A stretch of DNA of 64,000 bases from assembly GCF_964340395.1 (NCBI RefSeq), contig NC_135561.1, positions 22,795,486 through 22,859,485 of the forward strand, given 5' to 3'. How positions within the stretch are numbered: the first letter of the stretch is position 1; every line of letters starts with the position of its first letter. The notes below the pieces were generated by a model, which was not told the DNA's origin, did not search any database, and saw only the letters and a list, made by a program, of their open reading frames with translations. Below, one piece after another: positions 1 to 11,879 of the stretch. This stretch comes from Glandiceps talaboti (taxonomy: Eukaryota; Hemichordata; Enteropneusta; Spengelidae). A program made the position numbers and the translations under genes.

Positions 1-618
1 TAACGGACAGTGGTAGCAGTATTGTGCATCTGAAGACAGTTCTGCAGCCTGTGGAATCTTCGGTTCGAGCCAGTTGTACCAGTTGTTGTGTGACTGCAAA
101 TCGTTTCATTGTGTGCACCCGCGTTCGGATACTGAGTTCATTTGATAATTCACAGCACAGTCAGATAAGTACTAGATTAAGATTAAAATTAACAGACTAA
201 GACTAAGACTAAGACTAAGACTAGTAGGAATTTTGCCGGCATATATATATATATAGTTTTGGTAGTACTGGAACTCTTTCTTGGTTGTAACTCGGAGTTT
301 CACGCATTGTGAAATGATGATGATCGCACAATGCGTGAAACTCCGAGTATATATATATATTCTTTTTTTATATAGTTAATAAAAGTCTGATTTTTAATTA
401 TATACCTGGTGTCCTGGAATTTATTTACAGCAAGTCATTCCACATATCATATCCGTCCCCGACTTGCCCACAGTTTATCAAATTTTAGCCTGTAAAACTC
501 AGGAACGGGAATATTCCCAAATTCCAGATATTGTCTATTTATTGTCTATTCATTCACACAAACGTGGTGAAAGACGATTTCTCTATAAATCTAATATATA
601 CCATATGATAGAACATAC
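1..618. other. Non-coding start of window with hairpin, possibly LTR-like
   Basis: No convincing coding sequence. It contains a short GACTAA tandem run (about 198-222), two (AT)n tracts and a perfect 22-bp inverted repeat described separately. The stretch from about 378 (AATAAAAG followed by a T-rich run and TGGTGTCCTGGAAT) resembles the end of a retroelement LTR. No second LTR or primer-binding site is visible, so this is only a suggestion. Confidence 0.3.
290..348. repeat. Perfect 22-bp inverted repeat (hairpin)
   Basis: The arm at 290-311 (begins ACTCGGAGTTTC) is the exact reverse complement of the arm at 327-348, with a 15-nt loop at 312-326. An (AT)n tract lies on each side. The stem is perfect, which suggests either a recent inverted duplication or selection for a folded RNA or DNA. 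Function is unknown. Confidence 0.9.
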
Positions 619-706
619 CCTTTTCCCATGTTGACAGTGTTAACATCAATGCAATAGCAGTCACCGTCAGGATTAACAAAGCTATGACGCCAATTAGACC
701 AATGAG
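619..706 (-). CDS. Possible internal exon encoding a transmembrane helix (minus strand)
   Basis: Read on the minus strand, a pyrimidine-rich tract ending CTTTCCAG directly precedes position 706, and a GTATGT donor follows position 619. The 88 nt between are open and, in the phase-0 frame, encode about 29 residues made mostly of L, I, V, A and T (LIGLIGVIALLILT...), ending STWEK. This is the profile of a membrane-spanning segment. A second frame is also open and is hydrophilic. No partner exon was identified, so the gene is unknown. It could be a chance splice-site pair. Confidence 0.4.
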
Positions 707-1259
707 CTGGAAAGTAAAACGATTACGAGGTGAATATTAAATGACTTGATAGTATTGAGCCTTTGTTTTACAATGCTCATCGTATCATTGTTATATGCCA
801 ATATCAAAGTATGTTACATTTCTTGCCATTCTGTCAAACATTAGTTTACGACGTGATTTTGATTTCAAATTGATTAATTGAGTTATTGCCCGGGTCAATG
901 AAAGTACATTGTACCATACAAGTTACTTCCACAAATGAACACTAATTGAAATCAATGAAAGTACATTGTACCATACAAGTTACTTCCACAAATGAACACT
1001 AACTGAAATCAATGAAAGTCAATTTTTGTTGTGTACGATCTAGTTAAGGAAGTCACGCCTCAAACTTTTACTGCAGGTGCTAGCGCGACCAACGGTTTCT
1101 CGACATATTCCGGTTCCCATCCCAACCCCAACGATTCAGTCACGGCCGCGGTGTTTGTAGGTACAATAATTTGCAAAAACTGCTTCTTTTTTATTGGAGA
1201 GTTTTAATGTAGTTATTTTTGACGTGTTTTCACTGTTTAAAAATGCTTACAATTTGTAC
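707..1259. other. Non-coding, with a 58-bp duplication and a possible small exon
   Basis: A block of about 58 bp (core AAAGTACATTGTACCATACA) occurs twice in tandem at about 898-1014. At 1077-1161 a GC-richer open stretch lies between a good acceptor (TTTTACTGCAG) and a GTACAA donor on the plus strand. It could be an exon, but nothing about the peptide is recognisable and the opposite strand is also open. Nothing else is visible. Confidence 0.3.
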
Positions 1260-1460
1260 GTAATAGACGATTAATGAAAGCATTTGGTCTTAGAGTAGAC
1301 GATATGTTAGAATTTGTACGTAATAGACGATTAATGAAAGCATTTGGTCTTAGAATAGACGATATGTTAGAATTTGTACGTAATAGACGATTAATGAAAG
1401 CATTTGGTCTTAGAATAGACGATATGTTAGAATTTGTACGTAATAGACGATTAATGAAAG
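1254..1460. repeat. 60-bp minisatellite, about 3.5 copies
   Basis: A 60-bp unit (core GTACGTAATAGACGATTAAT) is repeated with almost no divergence. Because 60 is a multiple of three, it stays open in several frames, which gives spurious ORFs. It runs straight into the CTGT/CAGA microsatellite. Confidence 0.9.
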
Positions 1461-1493
1461 CATATGGTCGGCGTACGGACGGACAGAGAGATG

Positions 1494-1517
1494 CCTGTCT
1501 GACTGTCTGTGTGTGTG

Positions 1518-1549
<32 letters not shown>

Positions 1550-1598
1550 AGTACTACAGATGGATGGATGGATGGATGGACGGACGGACGGACGGAAT

Positions 1599-1688
<90 letters not shown>
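1494..1688. repeat. Compound microsatellite (CTGT)n-(GGAT)n-(CAGA)n
   Basis: A run of CTGT units (about 1518-1549) is followed by GGAT/GGAC units (about 1560-1595) and then about 22 CAGA units (1600-1688). CTGT and CAGA are reverse complements, so the two outer runs can pair into a long hairpin with the GGAT block as loop. ORFs here, rich in CLSV or DRQT, are translations of the microsatellite. Confidence 0.95.
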
Positions 1689-1739
1689 TAGCTACATAAT
1701 AGATAGATACATACATAGAGGCATGGATGGATGGGTTGG

Positions 1740-2276
1740 TGGGTGTAAAAAAATTCATAGATGGCAGAATAGTATCCCGTGCTATATGTTATCATACTTC
1801 TTACCTTGATAAATGATTTCCTTTTTTCATGTCTACTTGCCATTCTATCACTTATAATGTAACTTGTTGTATTGTATCTGTCACAATTCTATCCAAAAAA
1901 GAAAGAAATGTATTTTGAATATTAAGAAGAAGCGTGAGGTCAAGAAAAGGTAGCCAATTTGATTAGTATAAATGCCAACACTACAATTTATCAAATACAT
2001 AACATGAGAAGTAAGGTAATCATTACAACTGTATTTCTGTATCTGCGACTCATCATATACAGACATAAGTGTGAATACGAGTTTGTAATGACTGGAGGAA
2101 ACAAAACACACTCCTAGGAAATTATGCAGAAGGTCAATGAAAACAACTTTGCTCAGAAGAAGGGCTATGAAATATCTAGGAATATACAGTAGCTTAAGGG
2201 AACTGAAATAGAGACAGACTGGAACTAGTCTTCTGCATTATGCAAATAATATTATTGATATATTATTTGATCGAAC
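1740..2276. other. Non-coding stretch
   Basis: A+T-rich sequence with only short chance ORFs. I see no splice-flanked exon, RNA gene or repeat. Confidence 0.5.
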
Positions 2277-2580
2277 TTGTTCTTTTGTGAGTTTTTTGGT
2301 TCCCCGAAATGGCGAGGGGCTATTACAGTTGAATCTGTGCGTCCGTCAGTCCGTCAGTCCGTCAGTCCGTCAGTCCGTAAAAAGCTATTTCTGCAATATC
2401 CAAATTTTAATCAAACTTTGCACAAGGATGACATATCATATGGGACATATGTACGTCACTTTATTTTACGATATATGCCAAATTTGTACTGAAAAACAAT
2501 ATTTTTTTCTGCATCAAATTCAGTTGGTAAACTATTATCGTCCGTACCTGTATACTAATTTACAGGGAAAGTAAGAGAGT
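2277..2580. repeat. Dispersed repeat with (GTCAGTCC)n core
   Basis: The sequence reads GCGAGGGGCTATTACAGTTG, then five GTCAGTCC units, then a tail resembling 'aattttaatcaaactttgcacaaggatgacat'-type sequence. The same layout (short CTGT-like repeats, then ATCAAACTTGGCATAAAGG) recurs at about 27300-27500. This fits a short interspersed family rather than a gene. Confidence 0.5.
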
Positions 2581-3296
2581 GGTGTGACATTTAAGTTAGA
2601 AAATGAACAAGAAACCCTATGTTTACAAGATACTGTGTTTGATATTTTATTGAATTTGACAAACCCTCTGCTATTCTGATATATTATCCAAGTTCATGTA
2701 GTTTTCCAAAGTATCAGTTTTGGTCCTTGGGCTGTACTGTGTGTACACAAACTTCAGTCTAATAATTAATATTCACTTTGGCAAAACAGACTTTCATTTT
2801 AATAGCTGATTGCCCACAGCTTGTACACAAGTTAAAGACCACTTTTTTGTATAATTGCTCTATATTTTCTTCAATTTCTGGTCTCCCCCTGAAGCATGTC
2901 GAAAGTTTAGTTTACTGATAAATTGGTGACAAAAATCAGTGACAAATTTCAAGAACCCAGTGATTGATCTGAAATGGACAATATCTCTATTTTTTTAATC
3001 ATTTTAAGTATCGCCATTCTGAGCAATGACTGCAGTTTCTTTTTCTACTCCCAAAGTGCATTGAAATTACCAGTATTCAACTTTTCAATACAGTCTGTAA
3101 AGGTATATCAGTTGATCAGTGAATTCATGAAATTCATTTCAACAATGAAAAAATGTCCATATTTATACAGGTTTTGTAGACAAGCTGAATATTCAATGAA
3201 TTCTGGGAGTAGAACAAATTGTACTCAATACATAAATCAAGAAGTACACCTGCATACATGTAGTTCCCTAACACGAAAGATATCGTCATTAGTTTG
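2581..3296. other. Non-coding stretch
   Basis: A+T-rich, unique-looking sequence with one chance ORF at 2974-3297. No recognisable protein or splice structure is seen. Confidence 0.45.
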
Positions 3297-4100
3297 ATTG
3301 TGCATGGAGATAGTAATCTCAAGTTCTTAGTTGTTATTATGCATGGAGATGGTAATCTTCTTAGTTGTTATTGTGCATGGAGATGGTAATCTTCTTAGTT
3401 GTTATTGTGCATGGAGATAGTAATCTCAAGTTCTTAGTTGTTATTGTGCATGGAGATAGTAATCTCAAGTTCTTAGTTGTTATTATGCATGGAGATGGTA
3501 ATCTTCTTAGTTGTTATTATGCATGGAGATGGTAATCTTCTTAGTTGTTATTGTGCATGGAGATGGTAATCTTCTTAGTTGTTATTGTGCATGGAGATGG
3601 TAATCTTCTTAGTTGTTATTATGCATGGAGATGGTAATCTTCTTAGTTGTTATTATGCATGGAGATGGTAATCTTCTTAGTTGTTATTGTGCATGGAGAT
3701 GGTAATCTTCTTAGTTGTTATTGTGCATGGAGATGGTAATCTTCTTATTTGTTATTGTGTATGGAGATGGTAATCTTCTTAGTTGTTATTGTGCATGGAG
3801 ATAGTAATCTTCTTAGTTGTTATTGTGTATGGAGATGGTAATCTTCTTAGTTGTTATTGTGCATGGAGATGGTAATCTTCTTATTTGTTATTGTGTATGG
3901 AGATGGTAATCTTCTTAGTTGTTATTATGCATGGAGATGGTAATCTTCTTAGTTGTTATTGTGCATGGAGATAGTAATCTCAAGTTCTTAGTTGTTATTG
4001 TGTATGGAGATGGTAATCTTCTTAGTTGTTATTGTGCATGGAGATAGTAATCTTCTTAGTTGTTATTGTGCATGGAGATAGTAATCTTCTTAGTTGTTAT
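3297..4100. repeat. 34/39-bp minisatellite, about 23 copies
   Basis: The unit core is GCATGGAGATGGTAATCTTC followed by TTAGTTGTTATT. Two length variants alternate irregularly: a 34-bp form and a 39-bp form with AGTAATCTCAAGTTC. There is little point divergence. Confidence 0.95.
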
Positions 4101-5589
4101 CATGATTTACACTGGATACATGGAAATCATTTGTATTTTAACGTAGTTGCACATATTAGGGTAAATGTTGAATTTTTGTTTTTTTAAAGTCATAAAAAAG
4201 TATTTTTACAAGGGAAGTCGTCATGTTTACAATAAAATGTTCTTTGTGTCTAAATGTTGTTTGTATTACATATAAACATACACACACACATGTTGTGTGT
4301 GCATGTGTATGAATGTATACATGGGGGAAAAACTAAGTACTCTCAACGGGGGATATCATTTTTCCCACGATTTCCTGGGGGGGGGGGCATAAAAAATATA
4401 CAAGGAAAATGAAAAATCATCCGGCCTCCACCTGGAAGTAAAATCTAGATACCCCTTACAGCTGACAGGAGAATATATTTCCATTTACAATTGTATTATA
4501 TTTAAGAAATGACGTATAGACCTTGGAATACAAAGACCATCACTGATTAGATTATATACCATGAATTCAATGAAAGCAAAAAACCTACTCAGTTGATGGT
4601 TATGGACTGTAAGTAAAAAGTAGACATCATTGGCAAATAAAAGACGAAGTGTTTCTAGTTCTAGTTCGATCGTAGACAATTTTGATGCAACTCTTTTTAC
4701 AACTTTTTGATGAAAAACGAACACTAAAAAATCTAAATCAATTGAACCAAACAGCTTGAACTTACAAAATCTGGTAAAACATCGAGATAATGTTTACATC
4801 TAAGTCTATAGTAGGAATTCAACATAAGTAAAATATATAGTGAGAACGATGTCTTTTGTTCACCTTCATTCATTGTTGGTGGTGAATAGACCAGTTACCG
4901 GTGCATGAAAAAGACCAAGGTTTTCTCGCCCGGACTCTGTAGAATTTGATATGTTAACGTTGTTTAAATTAAAATGTGCCTTACTATTCATGTGAAGTAG
5001 CAACAACGCAGATTCAATAAAGTATAGTTTTCGAGACGACTTCAGATTGGATAGGTGGTGTATATTCATACACGTAATAATAATTGTTGTTACAACTTAC
5101 ATTACAATACAATACAACACAGTAACGGTTCAGTTATATGGTGTCGACTTTTCCAAATGTGTTGGCCTCTACTGTTTAAATGTAAAATATAGTATGGCAG
5201 AGGCTGTCTAGTGACTGACTGCAATAGGTAGCTGGAAACACGACTCACCTGTCGGAACTATCATGGATGAAGTTACATGTGAAAGTCGGATATATAGTTT
5301 ACCAACTTTTGACTAAAGACCGCGTACTCCGGGTTGAAGTGTTTGCTAATTCATATGTATTTGTGTCAGTGCGTTAATGTATGCCTATACACTGACCTTA
5401 CAATATAAGGTTGTGGCAATGTGTCCATGACACTAAATCAGTGTGGCAACGTACCTGTAATAGAGAACGCCTATAGTCATAAACTCTTTTAATGGATTCA
5501 AATCCCTTTGTGTAATGCTGTAAAGAAACAATCACAATACCAATTTCATAAACAACATTTTAGGAATGATTGCCACTACAAGTAAACAC
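4101..5589. other. Non-coding stretch
   Basis: No gene could be supported. A G11 run is present near 4378-4388. On the minus strand a strong donor-like CAG|GTGAGT occurs near 5247-5252, preceded by a short open stretch starting ATGATAGTTCC. It could be a first exon of the minus-strand transcript suggested at 619-706, but the phases do not agree with the membrane-helix frame. Confidence 0.35.
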
Positions 5590-5802
5590 TGTTGTACACA
5601 ATATTTATGAATAATATACATACACCCCTCCTTATACCTGTGTTGTACACAATATTTATGAATAATATACATACACCCCTCCTTATACCTGTGTTGTACA
5701 CAATATTTATGAATAATATACATATACCCCTCCTTATACCTGTGTTGTACACAATATTTATAAATAATATACATATACATATACCCCTCCTTATACCTGT
5801 GT
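5590..5802. repeat. 51-bp minisatellite, about 4 copies
   Basis: Four near-identical units with core GTTGTACACAATATTTATGA, ending CCCTCCTTATACCT. The unit is a multiple of three, so open frames run through it on both strands. None looks protein-coding. Confidence 0.93.
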
Positions 5803-6042
5803 AACATAAAGCTATGGCAATGACCTCTCCCACACTCTGCATTCTCAGTTCGAATTATTACCCCCAGGTAGGCACCAATGAATGCCATTCACCCACAACA
5901 ACATTTCAAGAAGCCTTTACCAAGCGTAATAAAAGAGTCTCTATGATAAACCGTCTGGTATTTTAAATTTAGTGTATAATTGTATTTATATATTAAACTG
6001 AATCATTAATCAAATCGATATTTACGATACTCTGGCAGTTTT

Positions 6043-6084
6043 TGTTGTTTGTTTGTTTGTTTGTTTGTTTGTTTGTTTGTTTGT
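6043..6084. repeat. (GTTT)n microsatellite
   Basis: About ten GTTT units. The flanking sequence (6085-6230) ends in AATAAAC and may be the 3' end of a decayed retroelement, but no coding motif is left. Confidence 0.9.
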
Positions 6085-6875
6085 TACATGTACCCTCGGA
6101 GGGTCTATGGTAATCAGTGCTTTGGTCTTCTAGTATGTACACTTTTTTGCGTGTAAATTGTAATTTTTGTCTCTTCGGGGTCACAGCCTTGGTTGAATTT
6201 TACGAATAAACTTTGTTTAGTTTCAATTATCTATGCCTTGTATTGTAAGACCAAGCTGTCCTTCTGGTTCACCGTAAGTGGCCACGTGACCCTCGAAAAG
6301 TAGTGATGCTTTTCTTTCAAACCCACTCTGGTATCAAATAATTCATTCACTGTTATGAAAGGGTTTAGCCGAGCAGGAGGTCTAGTTTTGACATAGCCAT
6401 GGGGAGGGGATTGTGGAGTAGATGGAGATGGCGAGTCGTTGGGAATATGTCTGATGCAACCAACGAGGCTGTAAATCCTTACCTGAAGTTAAGTTGACAC
6501 AAGTTTTCAATGGATGGGCATACTAGTATTTTCAGTTGGGAGTTAAGGTTTCTGTCAACTACTTAGGGGAGATTATATAATATCCATCACATACTTCATT
6601 GTCAAAGTATCACCAGGGGTGTTCGCTATAATGATGGAGATTATATAATAATTATTATAAAGATGAGAGATTGTATTTAAATATGGAAAGAGAAAGGGAA
6701 GTGCAGGAGAAATGAGTTGGGTGCATTTTGATGTATCTAAGTGGAATTGAAGCATTGTTAATTTCCAAACATAAACACTTTGGGTATATATTTCGATAAT
6801 CACTCGTCGACTTCACCTGTGTTATAGAATACCACGTTTCGGTCAAGATCCATCAAGATGAGAACCTCTAATATG
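6085..6875. other. Non-coding stretch
   Basis: No supported gene. Short ORFs in this interval carry no recognisable domain. Confidence 0.45.
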
Positions 6876-7290
6876 CCTGGCCCTAGCAACAAGGCCGCAC
6901 CCATAGCAACTTCCAAATGGGGATATATATTGAAAAGATAACAACAGGGATGGTTAGGCAAGTGGATAAAATTTTAAAAGGACATACATATGTGCCTAGT
7001 AATAAGACCATGCCAATAGCATCAGTAAACATCTGTAAAGTCAAAATCTAGGTCATTCAATGGTGACATCAGGCTGTATATATATACTATATGGTTTCTA
7101 CAAGTGAACTTCAGTCTACCAAGTGACCTCTTATACAAATCTATGACTGTTTGAATACATTGTATAAATATAATGACGTGTGTATATCTTAAATTTGTTT
7201 TTTCCAAATCTATAAATAAAAATAGCACCAATGGCATTGTAGCACAACTGTACAGTTTTTTTTTTAAATGTTTATCCACACACTGATGTA
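6876..7290. repeat. Dispersed AGCAAC-rich repeat family, copy 1
   Basis: It contains CCCTAGCAACAAGGC, CCCATAGCAAC, GAAAAGATAACAACAGGGAT and, at its end, a CACCAATGGCATTGTAGCAC block. The same ordered blocks occur at about 51830-52390, 59460-60560 and 63165-63590. There is no open reading frame, so it is probably a non-autonomous element. Confidence 0.6.
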
Positions 7291-9091
7291 ATTAGGCTAT
7301 ATCATAAGAATGCACTCTTTAAATTCAATGTAATTAAGTACATACATTAATGATAACAAAGTGCATGTGTCATAAAGTTTGATAATACCACATAGCGTAA
7401 TTTTAATGAGCTATTTGCATAATTAGTGATTTTCAGTAATTAGGCTAGATCTTAAGCATGCACACTTAAGGATGCACTCATCCTCTGGTGTTATATGGAT
7501 GTGTGAGCTGATTAAAAATATGCACTTCTGATCTCAATAGATATATTACTTAATCGATAAAATAGAGAAAATATCATTGTATACTAGTACATGTATATTT
7601 TTGCATGTCATACCTCTCAGTATCGAAACAATAAAGGGTTCATGCATATATTCGGAACAGGTAGCCCGTGGGGTCAGCTATGAAACAACGATGCGAAGCC
7701 CAGGGTTAGTCGAATCTCCACTAAAACTACATCGCTGTACGACATTAATACACGTACAATTACTGAAATTTAACTAGCAAATTGCAGTCTACCATCTTTG
7801 AAACAAGTGAATATATCCATCGCCCTTTTGTAATAAAACTTGGCGAATCTCATAAGGTGAACAGATTACACTAACCTAGATCGTGTGGTGGTGTATGTGG
7901 ATGGTAGGCTAGTAGCCTGAATGAGAATGAATGTGTACTCTTTGGTAGGTTTTATTTGAGTAGACGTAGTAACAAGCACAAAAATAGTTGACAAAACAAC
8001 TACTTGAGTGGTAGACCTGATTAAAACTATTGTCTAGTATTAAATTGATTTTACTGGCATGAAAGAAGAGATTCAGTTGAGGTTTACTATACGAAAAGTC
8101 AAGTTTACCCACCTTTACCCTACCCGTGCCCCACCTAACTACCATCTCTGTCAAGGGGTAGTACAAGACAAAGTGACACTTTTGACTTCACAGCCCCAGG
8201 GGAGAGGTCACCGGGGTGAATTATTAAGTCAAATGTGTCACTTCGTCTTATACTCACCACATTTACACATCCTCTGCTAAAGATTTACCCCGGTAGAAAG
8301 ACATGGTCAAATATGACTGTTCGTATAGTGAACTAAAATGGTGGACTATAGTGAAAGATACAGTGGGTTGAACATACACTAAACTCAACTTTTACTGAAG
8401 AGGATACGAACAATAAGTATAGCTATTTGGTTGGAGTTACATGTCAATTCAAGAGAACAACATGAATAGACGTGTTCTCCGCTGTTACATTTGATTGCGT
8501 TATTTCATGGAAATTCTAAAATAAAACAGAATAAAGGACAATGTAGTATAAAATAAAGATGATAAATTCAGTATCTGAAGAATATCTTTTATAATATTTC
8601 AAAGGAACAATATGAATATATGCATATTTAGTTTAGTTATTCAGCGTGAAGGCACTCTTACATTCGATTACGCAACGAACTTCCTCTTGGTCAGTCATGA
8701 ATAAAGGTTGAAAGTAACAGCAGAGACACATTTTAATGTACCATCCAACCCCAACCACCAACCCACCAGAAAATAGTATCTTAAATCAAATTTTATTGCA
8801 TTATTAATTATCATTCCACGTTTTTAGTACTCAAAGAAAATCTAACATTCAAATCCTCAACGTAAACAACATGGAATGTACCCTTCTACATTTTTTGGTA
8901 ATTCTCATACACAAATAACCTTTATTGATGGGAATAAGTAGTCACATGCCAACTTGATGATTACGTCTATCTCATTTATTATATTATAAAATAAACATAC
9001 TATCTCATTTTGACACCATTGCAAAGTGGGAAATTAATGAGCACTCATGAAATGCCTTTAATAACGATTCATTCACTTTTAACATGATATT
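7291..9091. other. Non-coding stretch
   Basis: Unique-looking A+T-rich sequence. The 7330-7480 part shares TTTGCATAATTA and TCTTAAGCATGCACAC motifs with a dimeric repeat at 13390-13660, so it contains an old dispersed element. No exon with splice sites and recognisable peptide was found. Confidence 0.45.
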
Positions 9092-10706
9092 CAGTACCGT
9101 AGCCTGCGGGGGGCAAGGGGGCAGCTGCCCCCCCCCCCCCCCCGAGATTTTGGAAAAAAGAAAGAAAAAAAGCAACTTTTTGAATAGCGATGTTATTAAA
9201 ATCGTTATTTACGTGACGATTCCTAGCATGCGCGATTTAAATTGTTGGTTCACTAAAGTCAAAAGTGACTGTACACTGACTCCTCGCTAATATGTATCTT
9301 ATATCTCTATTGTACGCTGGCTTAACTTTGAATAAAAATGTGTCCCGTTAGAAAATGTAACTTTTTGCAGCAAATTAAAAAATTCCTTGTGCGGGAAAGT
9401 ACAAAAGAAGTGCGCACATGCACTGTGCATTTTCCGCGAGTAACAGTTGTCTTGAAAGTCTCCTTCATTTGAAGATAGCAAGTCGCAATTATAATGTCAG
9501 CGAGTGAAACTCAAAAAAAAGACGGAAAAAGTCGTTCAACGTGAGGTCGCCTGCTATGCTGCCTGCAGTGACTCCGAAGATGCGCTCGATCTCAGATCTC
9601 TTTTGGAATACTTGGTGGCCCTAAAAAGTATTAAACTAGGTACGCATAATCTCATTGCACACTGACACTAGCGTTATTCCGCAATTCATTTTGAAGCGAC
9701 AATTTGCTATGGAAAGAATGGCCCTGAATTTGTAAACAAAGCTGTACCTTCGACATCAAAATCCAAACTTCAATTTCCATTATAATGATAATGACAAGGA
9801 GAATTTACTGAGCTCACCTTGGGTTCCGACATAAACGAGGCCATAAAAGTTTTGGGAGTTGGGTAAAGAAAATGATTATTTTGTTGTGTTACTTATTTGA
9901 GAAAGCACCATCCAATTTTGTTTTTACTTTGAATGTGACATCTTTTCGGCAACTACTTTGAAAGATGCGACATTAGGCCAGAAAAAATGAAAAAGCTGTT
10001 CAACCTACCCATATATTGTTTTCTGGTGATGGGCAATATATCCTCATGCGGGCTTCGCATTTGTTTCAAAATTAAGGATATCTCTTTATATTTTCTGAAT
10101 AGTACATGTAACAATATATATTTGAGTCTATTCCAAATTATATATCTTATACAGTGGTTTACTCGGCTCTGATGATGCATACAAGCATGAATTGAGATTA
10201 AATTAAGCTGTTGCATATCCAATGTGCACTAAAAAGAATTGAATTGGAATGGGAGTGGGCTGAAAGAATTGAATGGGAGTGGGCTGAGCAGTCATTGGGC
10301 CATCAAAAGTCTGAAAGTCTTGAAAAGTTTTGCTCTTTATTCGGATTTTTTGGAACCAAATTAAACTTCAGGAGAAGTCATTTACTAAGTGCACATCCGC
10401 AAAATATCTTTCGGCTTTGCCACAACAAAATACACTTCCAGATAATATGTAATGCATAACATAATTGTTTCAATTCTAGTATTTTATTACCATATTCAAG
10501 CAATGTAAGACTTTAAATTATGTCTATGGTTGATATTTTATGCCTCTAAATGGCCTCCTACGCTGTCTTATTTTCAATATATTTTGTAAATTATATGCAA
10601 ATTTGTGTAAATTAGCCACCTTTCTAAATTTTAAATGCGTGATTGCACCAAGACAAAGTTCTGCCCCCCCCCCCCCCCCCGGCAATTTGGTCAGGCTACG
10701 GCCCTG
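9092..10706. mobile_element. hAT-like (5-bp TSD type) DNA transposon, 1.6 kb, no intact transposase
   Basis: The left end CAGTACCGTAGCCTG matches the reverse complement of the right end (CAGGGCCGTAGCCTG) at 13 of 15 positions. The direct flanks ATATT (9087-9091) and ATATT (10707-10711) form a 5-bp target duplication. Just inside each end lies a G or C run (9129-9143, 10664-10681). CAGGG-type termini with a 5-bp duplication fit the hAT5 group of hAT elements. Internal ORFs are short and unrecognisable, so it is non-autonomous or decayed. Confidence 0.6.
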
Positions 10707-11879
10707 ATATTTCTACAGAACATAGAGGGAGAACTGCATACAGAACAAATAACAAAAACGTTGTAAAGTAGTGTTACCGACTTGTCTTTGGTGGTGATAG
10801 CTATTGACCAAATTCAAGTTGTAATCTCAGACGCACACAGTCAATCTCAGAGGTACCAGAATCTCAGGACACGTATTCAGTGGATAAACTCACAAGCACT
10901 CAAAATATTACTTTTGGTGAAGAAGATGTATGCTTAAACCAACAATACGAGAGCTTTGGATCCGTTTTCCCAGCGTTTTCCTTCACTTACAGCAGTTCAG
11001 ACTAGATTGAATCAATTAGTTCTCCGTAGTATTCCTACTACGGCGCATCAGTTACCGTAAGTAAGGACGTGTTGCTCTCCTCTGCCCCACAAGATCTCTA
11101 CTCGTATCCGTTGGCTTTTCCGCATACACCCTACATTCACATTTTATTCAAATTCAAAGCTTCATTCCGTAATACAAATATGGTTAGTAAATAACATGTT
11201 TACAGTAAACTTCAATTCTTTTCCTTATTTAGGAAGTGTTTATGAACTACAGTTAATTTAATTCAGAGATAAACAGTTTTGAAAATACCCTTTTCTACTA
11301 TAGCTGAATTCATTAAAAGTTGTGATTTATCACTTACAGTGACACTTACAACATTCACTTAATTACATATAATTACATGGCGTAGCTCGTATTACTATCT
11401 CATTAATCAATTAGACCTCACACGGTCGGGAAGCCTAGATACAATTACTGTTTGTTTATAATACAATTATATAGTTTGTAACGGTAGCTGCCATATTGAC
11501 TTTTTCCATTGCTCTAGAGTAGAAAGTATCTCAATTGGTCAAAAGTGGGGGTAAAACATTCTGAAGGTTTCTAAAGGTGTTTCACTGAGTGATGTTTCTC
11601 TTCTATCTAATATTTGCAGGGTGTCCAATTTATGTAACTTGTATGCTAATATTGAGAGGTAAAATTTCAAATTTTGTGTAGACCTAAACTTGGACTCTAT
11701 ATCCTGTGTAGAATGTACCTGTCCAGGATTCAATACTACATGTGTAGATACATATTTAAAACCAGATGCCAGATCTGAAAAGGAATATTTTTAATGTGTG
11801 TATGTACACTTGAGAACAAGCCACACCAATAAGCCGAAATTGGTCAAAAGGACATATAATTTGGCAAGGGTCGTTCTAT
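10707..11879. other. Non-coding stretch
   Basis: No supported feature. A+T-rich with isolated short ORFs. Confidence 0.45.

Noticed and set aside
1-75. tRNA gene or tRNA-derived SINE head (GTGGTAGCAG and GGTTCGAGCC resemble A and B boxes)
   Set aside because: The T-stem and acceptor stem do not pair; no cloverleaf can be drawn.
1077-1161. Plus-strand exon between TTTTACTGCAG and GTACAA
   Set aside because: Splice sites are acceptable but the peptide is unrecognised, the opposite strand is also open, and no partner exon was found; not listed as a gene.
4866-5069. C1q-domain exon on the minus strand (LGLFHAPVTGLFTT resembles a C1q strand motif)
   Set aside because: Only about 14 suggestive residues, followed by a stop and no other domain strands; chance similarity is likely.
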